Notes under the pieces: generated by a model
Databases searched by the model: none
Told to the model about the DNA's origin: nothing
The model's input: the letters and a program-made list of their open reading frames with translations, nothing else
Translations under genes and position numbers: made by a program
Assembly (NCBI GenBank): GCA_963699535.1
Contig: CAVOUJ010000032.1
Coordinates: 186,001 to 250,000, forward strand
From: VBDM01 sp963699535
Lineage (GTDB): Bacteria > Pseudomonadota > Gammaproteobacteria > Burkholderiales > SG8-39
DNA: 64,000 nt
Direction of reading: 5' to 3'
Shown here: one piece after another, positions 9,583 through 18,544 of the stretch
Layout: the number at the start of each line of letters is the position of its first letter
Position numbering within the stretch: position 1 is the stretch's first letter

Positions 9583-9620
9583 GAGCAAACCGGACGCCGC
9601 GAGGCGGCGCCGGTTTGCTC
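9583..9620 (+). terminator. Hairpin between binding-protein and permease genes
   Basis: Immediately after the stop codon, GAGCAAACCGG pairs with CCGGTTTGCTC and CGCCGC pairs with GCGGCG around a three-base GAG loop, with one bulged A. That gives 17 base pairs in total. No run of T follows, so it is not a classic intrinsic terminator. Such stem-loops after a binding-protein gene commonly protect the upstream mRNA from 3' decay and lower expression of the downstream permeases. Confidence 0.6.
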
Positions 9621-9722
9621 TCTGCGCGATCGAGCGGACACTGCGCGCCGCTCATCGCGCAGTAAGGCGTGTCTCACCAGGAGTTCCCGGGCGCGAGTTG
9701 AGCGCCCCCTTCCTCCTCCCGC

Positions 9723-10643
9723 ATGAACGTCATTCTCGTCCTCGAGCAGACCTTGAACGGCCTGCAGCTCGGCGTAATGCTGTTCCTGATGGCAGCCGGC
9801 CTCACTCTCGTCTTCGGCATCATGAACCTCGTGAATCTCGCGCACGGTTCGCTCTACATGATTGGGGCCTATCTCGCGACCTACTTCTATCAACTGACCG
9901 GGTCGTTCGCGCTCGGCGTGCTGCTCGGGCTTGCGGGGACTCTCGTCGTGGGGATCGTCGTCGAGCTGGTCGCGCTGCGCACGCTCTATGAACGGGATCA
10001 CCTCGATCAGGTGCTCGCCACTTTCGGCCTGATTCTCTTCTTCAATGAGCTGATGGCGATTCTCTGGGGTCGCGCGGCGATCTACGTAACCCTCCCCGAT
10101 TACCTTTCCGGGCATGTGGAGCTTTTTGCCGGCCTGCGCTATCCGCTCTACCGCCTCACGATCATCGCCGTCGGCCTTGGCGTCGCGGGCCTGCTCTGGT
10201 TCGTGGTCGCGCGCACGCGCCTCGGGATGCTGATCCGCGCCGGGGCGTCCAACCGCACGATGGTGGCGGCGCTCGGGGTGAACATTCGTCTCCTCTACAC
10301 GCTCGTGTTCGGCTTCGGTGCGGCCCTCGCCGGTCTGGCGGGCCTCATGGCGGGCCCGATCCACGTGGTGCAGCCGGGCATGGGGGAGTTGATCCTCATC
10401 GAGGTTTTCGTGGTCATCGTGATCGGGGGCATCGGCTCGATCCGCGGCGCGCTCGCAGGCGCCCTGATCGTCGGCATGGCGGACACACTCGGCCGCGCTT
10501 TCCTCAGGCCGACGCTCGCAACCGTGATTTCCCCGGCAGCCGCCGATTCCGCGGGGCCGGCTCTCGCTTCGATGCTGATTTACGTCCTCATGGCGGTGGT
10601 GCTCGCCCTGAGGCCTGCTGGACTCTTCCCGGCCCGCGCCTAG
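9723..10643 (+). CDS. Branched-chain-type ABC transporter permease (LivH family)
   Basis: This 306-residue protein is almost wholly hydrophobic, with about eight membrane segments. It shows the LivH pattern: LQLGVMLFLMAAGLTLVFG and MNLVNLAHGSLYMIGAY at the N-terminus, and the EAA-type cytoplasmic loop around VVIVIGGIGSIRGALAGALI. It forms half of the inner-membrane channel with the next gene product. The gene lies 140 bases after the binding-protein gene, behind the hairpin, and only 6 bases before LivM. The ATG at 9723 has no clear ribosome site. Confidence 0.92.
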   Translation: MNVILVLEQTLNGLQLGVMLFLMAAGLTLVFGIMNLVNLAHGSLYMIGAYLATYFYQLTGSFALGVLLGLAGTLVVGIVVELVALRTLYERDHLDQVLATFGLILFFNELMAILWGRAAIYVTLPDYLSGHVELFAGLRYPLYRLTIIAVGLGVAGLLWFVVARTRLGMLIRAGASNRTMVAALGVNIRLLYTLVFGFGAALAGLAGLMAGPIHVVQPGMGELILIEVFVVIVIGGIGSIRGALAGALIVGMADTLGRAFLRPTLATVISPAAADSAGPALASMLIYVLMAVVLALRPAGLFPARA

Positions 10644-10649
10644 CTCCGC

Positions 10650-11579
10650 ATGAACCGGCGCATCGCCATCCTTTCGGCGGGATTTCTTCTCCTCGCATCG
10701 GTGCCGCCGCTCGCGGCGCTTCTCGGACAACCCTTCTACGTGGATCTGCTTCGCAGAGTGATTATCTTCGCCATCGCCGCGCTGAGCCTGAACCTCATCC
10801 TCGGCTACGGCGGGATGGTGTCCTTCGGTCATGCGGCCTACCTGGGAGTCGGCGGCTACGCCGTCGGCGTGCTCGCGCATTACGGCGTGTATAGCGGTGT
10901 TCTGCAATGGACGCTTGCGATCGGCGCATCCGCTCTCGTGGCGCTGGTGATCGGAGCCGTGTCGATCCGCACGAGCGGCATCTACTTCATCATGATCACT
11001 CTTGCGTTCACCCAGATGCTTTACTACCTCGGTATCTCCGTCGCGGAGTTCGGCGGAGACGACGGTATGCGCCTTGCGGCGAAAAGCCAGTTCCCCGGAC
11101 TCGATCTCAACAACGGCACGGCCTTCTACTACCTCGTGCTTGCGATCCTCGTGCTGCTCATGTTTCTGGGCCACCGCCTCGTCAACTCGCGTTTCGGCAT
11201 GGTGATCCGCGCCTCGAAATCGAACGAGGCGCGTACGCGGGCGATCGGTTTTTCGCCATACCCGTACCGGCTCGCGGCTTTCGTGATCGCCGGAGCCGTG
11301 TGCGGACTCGCGGGAGCGCTGCTCGTCAACCACACCGCGTACCTGACGCCCGAGTTCATGAACTGGACGCGCTCGGGTGAGCTGATGTTCATCGTCATCC
11401 TGGGGGGCATGGGGACCACCGCCGGACCGGTGCTGGGCGCCCTTGCGCTGCTGCTGGTCGAGGACCTGCTGTCGGGCTGGACACAGCACTGGCAGATCAT
11501 CCTCGGACCGCTCCTGGTGCTTTCCGTGCTCTTCTTCAGGCGCGGGCTCGCGGGCCTGCTCTTCGGAAAAAATGAATAA
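10650..11579 (+). CDS. Branched-chain-type ABC transporter permease (LivM family)
   Basis: A 309-residue polytopic membrane protein. LivM features include LSLNLILGYGGMVSFGHAAY, then SIRTSGIYFIMITLAFTQM, and the ATPase-contact loop MFIVILGGMGTTAGPVLGAL near the C-terminus. It pairs with the LivH-like protein. The stop TAA overlaps the following ATPase gene by 8 bases (that gene starts at 11572), as expected for coupled translation of transporter subunits. Confidence 0.92.
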   Translation: MNRRIAILSAGFLLLASVPPLAALLGQPFYVDLLRRVIIFAIAALSLNLILGYGGMVSFGHAAYLGVGGYAVGVLAHYGVYSGVLQWTLAIGASALVALVIGAVSIRTSGIYFIMITLAFTQMLYYLGISVAEFGGDDGMRLAAKSQFPGLDLNNGTAFYYLVLAILVLLMFLGHRLVNSRFGMVIRASKSNEARTRAIGFSPYPYRLAAFVIAGAVCGLAGALLVNHTAYLTPEFMNWTRSGELMFIVILGGMGTTAGPVLGALALLLVEDLLSGWTQHWQIILGPLLVLSVLFFRRGLAGLLFGKNE

Positions 11580-12327
11580 GGCCCTGCTCGAAGTCCGCGG
11601 CCTCACCAAGCGCTTCGGAGCGCTGCTCGCGAGCGACAACATCGATCTCGAGGTCCAGGAAGGCGAAACGCATGCGGTCATCGGGCCGAATGGCGCCGGG
11701 AAGACGACTCTGATCGCCCAGCTCGCGGGCAACCTGCGCCCGGACGCGGGCCGCGTACGCTTTGCCGGAGAAGACGTCACCGCGCTCTCGCCTCAGGCGC
11801 GATCGCGCAAGGGGTTCGCGCGCTCGTTCCAGATCACCAGCGTCTATTCCGACTTCACCGCGCTCGAGAACGTGATGCTCGCGGTTCAGGCGCACGCCGG
11901 CCACAGCTTCCGCTTCTGGCGTCCGGCGCACGAGGATTCGGCGCTCTTTTCGCCCGCGCGGACCATTCTCGATGAGGTCGGGCTGGCGGGGCGCTCCGAC
12001 GTGCTCGCGGCGAATCTCGCGCACGGGGAGCAGCGCCAACTCGAGATCGCGACCGCGCTCGCCACGCGCCCGCGTTTGATGCTGCTCGACGAGCCGGTCG
12101 CGGGCATGGGCGTCGAGGAGACGCGGCACATGATCGAGTTCCTCTCGACCCTCAAGGGCGAGAAGACCATCATCCTCGTCGAACACGACATGGACGCGGT
12201 GTTCTCGCTGGCCGACCGGGTGTCGGTGCTCGTTTACGGGCGGATCATCGCGACCGGGACCCCGCAGGAGATCCGCGCCAATCCCGAGGTCCGCCGCGCT
12301 TATCTTGGCGAGGAGATGGGAGTCTGA
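11572..12327 (+). CDS. Branched-chain-type ABC transporter ATP-binding protein (LivG family)
   Basis: Starting at the ATG at 11572 inside the end of the permease gene, the product has 251 residues. Walker A is GPNGAGKTT, the signature is LAHGEQRQLEIA, Walker B is LMLLDEPVAGMG and the switch histidine is in VEHDMD. The LivG-specific insertion between Walker A and the signature is present. It powers import together with LivF. Its TGA stop overlaps the ATG of the next gene by one base (TGATG). Confidence 0.93.
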   Translation: MNKALLEVRGLTKRFGALLASDNIDLEVQEGETHAVIGPNGAGKTTLIAQLAGNLRPDAGRVRFAGEDVTALSPQARSRKGFARSFQITSVYSDFTALENVMLAVQAHAGHSFRFWRPAHEDSALFSPARTILDEVGLAGRSDVLAANLAHGEQRQLEIATALATRPRLMLLDEPVAGMGVEETRHMIEFLSTLKGEKTIILVEHDMDAVFSLADRVSVLVYGRIIATGTPQEIRANPEVRRAYLGEEMGV

Positions 12328-13029
12328 TGCTCGCCGTCGAAGCGCTCGAGACCGCGTACGGACAGAGCCAGGTGCTGTTCGGTGTGTCGCTCGTGGTTCG
12401 CGCGGGGGAGGTGGTCGCCTTGCTCGGCCGCAACGGCATGGGAAAGACCACCACGGTGCGCTCGATCATGGGCATGGTGCGCACGCGCGGAGGGGAAATC
12501 GCGCTCGACGGAAAGAAGTTGCAGGGACTTCCCTCGTACCGCGTGGCACAGGCGGGGCTGGGGCTCGTGCCCGAGGGAAGACAGGTCTTTCCCAATCTCA
12601 CGGTGCGCGAGAACCTGGTGGCGACCGCGGCGAATCGCGCAAGGCGCTCCGACCCCTGGACGCAGGAGAAAGTATTCGCGCTCTTTCCGCAGCTCGCGGA
12701 GCGGCGCGCGCACTTCGGCAGCCAGCTCTCGGGCGGCGAGCAGCAAATGCTCGCCATCGGGCGCGCCCTCATGACCAATCCGCGCCTGCTCATCCTCGAT
12801 GAGGCCACCGAGGGCCTGGCGCCGCTCGTCTGCGTGGAGATCTACCGCGCGATCGAGCGCCTCAAGGCCGCGGGCCTCGCAATCCTCATCATCGACAAGG
12901 ATCTTGAGAGCGCTGACGCGTATCGCCGACCGGCATTACGTTCTGGAGAAGGGCCGCGTGGTGTGGAGCGGCGGGTCAAACGAACTGATAGCGAGCCGGG
13001 AAGTCCAGCAGCGCTACCTGGGTGTGTGA
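12327..13029 (+). CDS. Branched-chain-type ABC transporter ATP-binding protein (LivF family), frameshift near 3' end
   Basis: The second ATPase of the importer has Walker A GRNGMGKTT, signature LSGGEQQMLAIGRAL and Walker B LLILDEATEGLAP. After IIDKDL the frame is broken by one extra T in the TT at 12904-12905. As printed it reads through to a stop at 13034 with a nonsense tail. Removing one T restores RALTRIADRHYVLEKGRV and the normal LivF ending at 13029, about 233 residues. All catalytic motifs lie upstream of the shift. The restored stop is one base away from the stop of the convergent pilus gene. Confidence 0.88.
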
Positions 13030-13030
13030 T

Positions 13031-13917
13031 CTAGTACGTGATGGTCAGCGTGCGCGTCTGCGTTCCGTTGCAGACGCCCGTCGCGCAGGTTCCGGACTGA
13101 CCCGACGCGATGCTGCCGTTGATGGTATGACTCTGGGTGAGACCGTTGCCGGTCGCGCTGGCGGGCAGGGAAAGCGTGTAGCTCAGGCCCAGCAAGGTAT
13201 ACGTGAAGGGAGGTCCGGCGCCGTCCAGGGTCATGGTGTAGGGCAGGGACAGCGTGCAGCGCACCCCGTAAGCTGTGCTGGCGGCCGAGGCTGCTCCCTG
13301 GAACGAGGTGTAGGTGAAGTTCACATTGCCCGGTGAGACCGTGATCTGGCAGCTGTTGGTAGTGATCGCAGTCACGTTCAGCGGGGCCGTGACGGTATTG
13401 CCGCCTCCTTGCGGGTTCAGTGAGACCGTTACCGTGTCGGTATAGTTTCCGGCCGCACCCGGTGACGCGTCCACGGGCAGGCGCAGGTAGAACGGCACGG
13501 TCAGGCTTGCCGTGAGGGAGGCGCCGAAGTTGAACGGGTTTGCGCCCTGATCGAAGTCGGTACCGTTGGTGGCTCCCCAAGCCAGGCTGAAGCCCGCATC
13601 GCGGTAGAGGTTGTAGTTGTAGCGGTCGGTGGTGGCGCCGCGTTGCACCCGCCTTTGAGCTCCTCCGTCACATGCAGCCCGTTGTTGGCCCTGACGGTGT
13701 AGTTCATCGTGTTCGCATCGCTCGCCGCGCGCGTGCAGTTCATGGTGAAGCTGCCTGTATTGTCGTTCTGGACGGAGGGGGAGTAGACCGTGGTAATCGC
13801 AGTCACGCTGAGCGTGCACGAATACGCGGCGCTCGCCTCGAAAGCGGCAATAGTGCACGTCAAAGCCAGTGCAAGTTGCGCAGCATGGCGCAGTTTCCGG
13901 AACCGGAGTGCAGTCAT
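13031..13917 (-). pseudogene. Spore coat U domain protein, probable pilus tip adhesin (frameshifted)
   Basis: The ATG at 13917 overlaps the usher stop as ATGA. A signal peptide (QLALALTCTIAAFEASAAYS) precedes a first SCPU domain. Near 13648-13650 a base appears to be missing from a CCC run: upstream sequence reads GLHVTEELKGG in one frame and the rest (QRGATTDRYNYNLYRDAGF) in another. Read across, the protein has about 295 residues with two SCPU domains; the second ends in NGTQTRTLTITY, a typical donor-strand-like terminus. In Csu-type systems the two-domain subunit encoded last is the tip adhesin (CsuE-like). It is secreted through the usher and attached at the pilus tip. Confidence 0.78.
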
Positions 13918-16430
13918 CGCTTCACTCCGGAGCAAGTTACGGGCCCGACGCGGGCGATGTTGTCCTTGTCGCCTTCGGGCAGCTCGAGATTGAGAGTGCA
14001 GCTCTGGTTGTTCCACTTCAGGCGCAGGACGTTGTTCGCCTGCAATCCTGTGACAAAAGCCTCACCCCGCCGCGCAACGAAGAACTCCTTCGGATCGCCG
14101 ACGAGCTCGATCTCCGCTCCCGCAGGGGCGGGCTGGCCGTCGTCCAGGACGATCTTGATCAGCGCGCCGCGCCCGGAGCGGACCGGGAAGGTCACCTTGA
14201 CCGCGGAACGGGCGGGCGGGACCGTCGTCATCTCGATGGTGTCGATCTCGGCGCTGATCGGCAGCTCGTTCGGATCCAGGCGGATGCTGTTCTGGCGGTA
14301 GGGGAGGAGGCGCGGCACCAGGGCCTTGCCGTCCGAGTCGGTGCGCGTCAGCACGGCGCTTTGGAAGCCCACGCCGACGTCGGCATAGCCCGGCACTTCC
14401 ACGAGGGCGAAGCTGTCGAGCAGCCTGCGCGAGGCGAAGGCCTTGCCGTCCACAAAAATCAGGCCACCCTGAGCCCCGAGCCGCGCGGTGCTCTGGATCT
14501 CTGACGCCATCGCATCCAGGCTGGCAAAGCCGTAGCTCCCTTGGTAGTAGCCGCCTCCCTCGGCGTATCTCACGTCGCCGCGCCTCCCCGCCAGGGCGCG
14601 CCAGCCTTCGCCCGTTTCAGCCGTGATCGACTTGCTTGCGCCTACGTGAAAATCGGTCCCGCCCCCCGAGCGCCGGGTCGCGCTGCCCGTGGTGTTGATC
14701 CGGCCGTCCAGCGGAATGAGGACGTTCACGCCCACGGCGTTCGCGCCGTTCTGGCTGTCCACCCGGGTCGCGCTGAAGGTGAGCGAGGCGCGCTCCGCGA
14801 TGAGTATGGTGTAGTTGGCCGAGTAGGTTGAAACCGAAAGCTCGTTCGAGAACGATTCGCTACGGGCGAACCCGAGCCCGAGTTGCCCGAGCTGCCGGGT
14901 GAAATAGGTATAGCTCAACAGGGTCTGGCGCTTGTAGGACGGCGTCGCATCGATCTGCCCGATGCGCCGGAAGTCAGAGGTGACGCCTTCGGTGCGCGCG
15001 GTGAAGCCGTTGCGCAGGCTCGCGTATTCCGCGCCGAGCTGATACAGGCCACCCGTGCCGTTCGTATCGTCCCGGCTTCCGGCGACCGCGATCTGTCCGA
15101 GCATCTGGAAAGGCAAGGCCGCAGTGACCCCGGCCCCCGCGCCGAACGTCCTCCCCGAAGCCTCGCCGCGCGTTTCCAAGGTGAGGCCGTTGTTCATGCC
15201 GTAGCGAAAGAGGCCCGAGCCGAAGCGCTCGCCGTAGTCGGCGTTCTCAACGCCGAAATTGTTGCGCACCGCCCCGGCTTCGGCGCTCCAGTCGCTCAGG
15301 CCTTCCCGCAGCAGGTTGCTGCTGGTGAAAAAGCTCTGCACCAGAGTGGTTTCACGTCCGAGGACGTCTCTTACGACCAGCTGCGCCTGCCCGGTGCCGG
15401 TCAGCAACGGAAAGTTGTCGATGGTGAAAGGACCCGAGGGTACTTGAGAAGTCTGGCGCAGAGCGTCGTTGATGTAGAGCTCGACCGTGCTTGGGGTGGT
15501 CGCCGTTCCTGCAAGTGACGGGATCGGTTGGGTAACGAATCCAGGAGAAAGCGCGAAATTCCGCGAAAGTTGCACGCCCCCGAAGTAGAGAGCGCGGCCC
15601 CAGATCCCGGGCCGGGTGGTGCTGTCGCCGACGCGGAGGCTCACGTTGTCGTCGGGAAAGTCCCGGTTGAACGTCGTCTCCAGCCGTATCCAGTCTCGTG
15701 AGCCGAGTGTGGGGTCGTCCTTCAGGTTGCGCCCGACTTGCGAACTGGTGAGGACGCCGAGACTGCCCGATATCCCCAACTCCGTCAGCGCGCCCAGGTC
15801 CCTTGTCGTCAGCTCGCCGTGGTTGAAATCGCTTTGCGTGTAGCTGAGGTCGTAGTTCAGGAAGACCGAGGTCAGCGGGCGGGTGACGGGCGGGCGGCCC
15901 GCGAAATCCCGTGTCAGGTGCGTGGTCGCGAAAGCGTTCGGCGAGAACTTCAGATCGAGCGACTGATTCGCCGGGTTGAGCCGAGCCTCGTACCCCGGCA
16001 CCGACCACAGCGGAAACCAGATCTGGCCGCGAAACACGACGGCTTGAACCTCGGATCTCCGAACCACGCGCCACTCCTCGAACGCGTCGATGGGCGCATG
16101 CAGGACACCGTTCAAGTCGAGCAGCACCCAGTCGCCGACCCGCGCGCCGTTGATGAAGATCTCGAAGGGGATCAGTTGGCCTTTGACTTCTGCGGGAGCG
16201 CGCTGTGCGGTTTCAGGGGCCGCGGTTCCCGAGCCTACGCCCTGGGTAATCGGCACGCTCGTCGTGCTGTTCGCTTGCGCCAATTGCATGAGCTCAGCGC
16301 CGCGGCCGGGGGCGGGACCGCCAATTCCCGCAGCGCTAGCCGGCGCCGACCCGAAAGAGAGCGCGGTGACGAGCAGGCCCGCGAAGACCTCGCCCGCCGT
16401 GCTGCGGGGAATGATGGGCTCGGTTGACAC
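13914..16430 (-). CDS. Outer-membrane fimbrial usher (Csu/archaic type)
   Basis: An 838-residue usher. The N-terminal part carries the periplasmic chaperone-binding domain, then a beta-barrel with repeated aromatic-ended strands such as GNTVTL-type segments. A plug region is seen around VELYINDALRQTSQVPSGPF, and C-terminal domains contain FVDGKAFASRRLLDSFALVE and RVGPVTCSGV. Ushers form the outer-membrane pore that receives chaperone-subunit complexes and assembles pili. The likely start is the GTG at 16430, three bases after the chaperone stop. It gives a signal-type N-terminus ending near SAPASAAG. Confidence 0.9.
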   Translation of the reverse strand: MSTEPIIPRSTAGEVFAGLLVTALSFGSAPASAAGIGGPAPGRGAELMQLAQANSTTSVPITQGVGSGTAAPETAQRAPAEVKGQLIPFEIFINGARVGDWVLLDLNGVLHAPIDAFEEWRVVRRSEVQAVVFRGQIWFPLWSVPGYEARLNPANQSLDLKFSPNAFATTHLTRDFAGRPPVTRPLTSVFLNYDLSYTQSDFNHGELTTRDLGALTELGISGSLGVLTSSQVGRNLKDDPTLGSRDWIRLETTFNRDFPDDNVSLRVGDSTTRPGIWGRALYFGGVQLSRNFALSPGFVTQPIPSLAGTATTPSTVELYINDALRQTSQVPSGPFTIDNFPLLTGTGQAQLVVRDVLGRETTLVQSFFTSSNLLREGLSDWSAEAGAVRNNFGVENADYGERFGSGLFRYGMNNGLTLETRGEASGRTFGAGAGVTAALPFQMLGQIAVAGSRDDTNGTGGLYQLGAEYASLRNGFTARTEGVTSDFRRIGQIDATPSYKRQTLLSYTYFTRQLGQLGLGFARSESFSNELSVSTYSANYTILIAERASLTFSATRVDSQNGANAVGVNVLIPLDGRINTTGSATRRSGGGTDFHVGASKSITAETGEGWRALAGRRGDVRYAEGGGYYQGSYGFASLDAMASEIQSTARLGAQGGLIFVDGKAFASRRLLDSFALVEVPGYADVGVGFQSAVLTRTDSDGKALVPRLLPYRQNSIRLDPNELPISAEIDTIEMTTVPPARSAVKVTFPVRSGRGALIKIVLDDGQPAPAGAEIELVGDPKEFFVARRGEAFVTGLQANNVLRLKWNNQSCTLNLELPEGDKDNIARVGPVTCSGVKR

Positions 16431-16433
16431 GGT

Positions 16434-17192
16434 TCATCGACCCGAGGGCGGCGGCGCTTCAGCCCCGACCTTGTAGGTCTGCGTCTGACCGTCGTCGAAA
16501 GTCACGGCCAGTTGCAGCGCACCCAGGGGCGCCGCAAGGCCCGCGCGCTCCAACTTGACTGGAAGCACCCTTTGCGCCCCGGGGAGAATGTAGGGACCGC
16601 CTTCGAACCGTCCGATCAGGCGCTCGCCCTCCCTCACCAGGATCTCGCGTATCTGGCTGTAAGCGGAACCGATGTTGGCGCAGGCGACGTTCAGATTGCC
16701 TGGATCACTCGGGGTGGCCTTGCATTCGACCGCCCGCTTGGCTAGGGGAGGCGTAATGAACACCGGCATCGAAAGAGCAAGGGCGATGGCGACCTGAATG
16801 TTGTCCTTGCCCGGACTCGCCTCCGGGACTTCCCTCAGGATCATGCGGTAGGTGAGCTGGCGGGTCGCGTCCGGCGGCCTCAGGCGCGCCAGGCGCACCA
16901 CTTGCCGCGCCTTGGGGCCGAGCTTGATGATCGGCGGGGAAAGGATGAGGTCCTCCGTAGGAGTGAGCTCGTCGACCCCGTCGGGCTTCTGCGCCCACTG
17001 GTTGATGTCGGCCTGGAGAACGACCGGCGTGTCGCCTTCGTTGGTGACCGTGATGGCCACGGCGCGATCCCGCGGCGTCATGTAGATGCGCACCGGAGTC
17101 ACGGAAAAAACACCCGCCACGGCGGGTTGGGCAACCGCCAGAAGAAGCGACAACAGGGTGAAGCTCAGGCGCGTCCGCGTCACCGAATGCAT
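16434..17192 (-). CDS. Periplasmic pilus chaperone (PapD/CsuC-like)
   Basis: A 252-residue secreted protein with signal peptide LLSLLLAVAQPAVAG. The mature start GVFSVTPVRIYMTPRDRAVAI and the NEGDTPVVLQ stretch are the first Ig strand features of PapD-type chaperones. KARQVVRLARL provides the G1-donor and basic cleft region. It folds SCPU subunits in the periplasm by donor-strand complementation and hands them to the usher encoded next. It lies two bases after the preceding gene's stop in a tightly packed operon. Confidence 0.9.
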   Translation of the reverse strand: MHSVTRTRLSFTLLSLLLAVAQPAVAGVFSVTPVRIYMTPRDRAVAITVTNEGDTPVVLQADINQWAQKPDGVDELTPTEDLILSPPIIKLGPKARQVVRLARLRPPDATRQLTYRMILREVPEASPGKDNIQVAIALALSMPVFITPPLAKRAVECKATPSDPGNLNVACANIGSAYSQIREILVREGERLIGRFEGGPYILPGAQRVLPVKLERAGLAAPLGALQLAVTFDDGQTQTYKVGAEAPPPSGR

Positions 17193-17193
17193 T

Positions 17194-17604
17194 TCAGAAG
17201 CCGACCAGCATGTCGATGGTGCCGTTGGCCTCGTCCACCTTGAATACGCGAAACTCGGTGACCGTTCCGGCCCCTGCAGGCAGCCCGCTCAAGCCCGCTA
17301 TCCGCGAACCTGTCCCCACGCTGAGGTAATAGCTGTAGGCTCCACCGTGAGCGATGAACGGGGCTCCCGGCTTCGGGTTGATGCTCACGAACTGCCCCGT
17401 GCTGCACAGGACCTGGACCAATGCACCGGTCAGGTCGCTCAGGGTCTGACTGACGCAGACCCCGGAAGCCGGTGCGCCCGGAGCACCGGGATTGGAGAGA
17501 GTGATGTTGACGCTGAACGCTCCCGTCCCCGAGCCGGCCGCGCTGTGGAATGAAACCACGAGCGCAGCCAGGGCAGCAGCAAGTCGAGCGGGGCGCAGCA
17601 GCAT
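17194..17604 (-). CDS. Small secreted protein of pilus operon
   Basis: A 136-residue protein with an N-terminal signal peptide (ALAALVVSFHSAAGS). The mature part is Gly/Ser/Thr-rich, has a pair of cysteines (GVCVSQTLSDL and QVLCSTGQF) and ends in a hydrophobic FKVDEANGTIDMLVGF strand. It occupies the position of CsuA/CsuB-like minor subunits, between the major SCPU subunit and the chaperone, but lacks a clear SCPU match by eye. A minor pilin or adaptor role is the best guess. The ribosome site is GGAAGGGTGA before the ATG. Confidence 0.65.
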   Translation of the reverse strand: MLLRPARLAAALAALVVSFHSAAGSGTGAFSVNITLSNPGAPGAPASGVCVSQTLSDLTGALVQVLCSTGQFVSINPKPGAPFIAHGGAYSYYLSVGTGSRIAGLSGLPAGAGTVTEFRVFKVDEANGTIDMLVGF

Positions 17605-17635
17605 GGCATCACCCTTCCGGGTCGGGCGGCCAGAG

Positions 17636-18130
17636 CTAGAAGTTCAGAACGAGCGTTTGGGTCTTGTTGCCCGACGCCGCGTTCGAGCACACGGCACCCG
17701 CGCAAGTACCCGACTGGCCCCCTGGCATGGTGCCGGTGACGGTATACGCCTGCGCGACACCGTTCCCTGTGCCCCCTGCGGCGCTCGTACCGAGCGAATA
17801 CTGCAGGTTGACCGCGGCATCCGCGATGGGGCCAATAGTGGCAGTTCCGGGAGCGGCACCGCCCGGGCCCGCTACCAGACCAAAGGTGTAGGCGTGCCCG
17901 TTCGTGCAGGTTACGCTGAAGTTACCACCCGTTGCCGTTGCTGCGGCGCCCTGCAGGGACGTGTACGCGAAGTCCAGAGCCGTGACCGCACCCAAGGTGC
18001 AGACGGTGGTCAGACTGATGTTGACGTCGAAGTTCTGAGTGGTGCTCGCCCCCATGGACGTTCCTGCGATGCTCACGGTACCCAGCGCAGCCGCCACGGC
18101 CATCCACTTCTTGAGCTGAAACTGTTTCAT
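17636..18130 (-). CDS. Spore coat U domain protein, probable major pilin
   Basis: First gene of the pilus operon, with a strong AGGAAGGAC site before the ATG at 18130. The 164-residue product has a signal peptide ending at GTSMGAS. A single SCPU domain has paired cysteines (TTVCTLGAV, FSVTCTNG) and a C-terminal NKTQTLVLNF strand. In Csu-type pili the first-encoded SCPU protein (CsuA/B-like) is the polymerising shaft subunit. Placement ahead of chaperone, usher and two-domain tip supports this. Alanine/glycine content is high throughout. Confidence 0.85.
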   Translation of the reverse strand: MKQFQLKKWMAVAAALGTVSIAGTSMGASTTQNFDVNISLTTVCTLGAVTALDFAYTSLQGAAATATGGNFSVTCTNGHAYTFGLVAGPGGAAPGTATIGPIADAAVNLQYSLGTSAAGGTGNGVAQAYTVTGTMPGGQSGTCAGAVCSNAASGNKTQTLVLNF

Positions 18131-18544
18131 GTCTTGTCCTTCCTCGTCGAATGTTAAGAACCTTGCCCGTCAGGCTGAACGGCCTGTCAGGCAAACCTTT
18201 TTCTCCCTATGCCGCCTGAACAAAGCACGCAGTATGCCAGAGCTTTGTACATTAGGAAAGTATTTTAACATATTGTTTTTATGATACTTTAGTGGATTAA
18301 GAGTCAAACTCATATCTCGACGCCCATGCCAAATCCGTCACATTGTGAAGGGCGGGGAGCCTGACGGCTGTTATGCATCTGACATACCGCCACAGTCCCG
18401 ACAGGATCCGGCGTATCGGAGATCTTGGCGGATCACGATGAAAATCGAGGGATACAAGGAAGGGCGTTCGCAAGCGAGTCAAGAGACCGCGCGACGCTCT
18501 CAAACCGCTTGCCGCGCCGCTGCTGCGCAAGTAGATTCGCGCGA
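18131..18544. other. Intergenic promoter-rich gap between pilus operon and AttE-like gene
   Basis: About 410 bases without a convincing gene. The part from 18230 to 18310 is clearly AT-rich against a GC-rich background and is the probable control region of the leftward pilus operon. The rest, 18320-18544, contains only weak in-frame extension upstream of the AttE-like gene. That extension begins at an ATG at 18425 and lacks ABC-domain similarity. No terminator or RNA gene was recognised. Confidence 0.5.
18281..18307 (-). promoter_or_regulatory. Candidate promoter of the pilus operon
   Basis: On the minus strand TTGACT (18307-18302) is followed 15 bases later by TATCAT (18286-18281). Each differs from the sigma-70 consensus at one position, and the spacer is short. 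It lies about 150 bases ahead of the first pilin start inside the only AT-rich patch nearby. A second AT stretch closer to the gene (TTAAAATAC) could serve instead. Confidence 0.35.

Noticed and set aside
9549..11780. A 743-codon open frame on the minus strand
   Set aside because: It is antisense to livH and livM, rich in His, Glu and Arg, and has no domain. It mirrors codon bias of the true membrane-protein genes.
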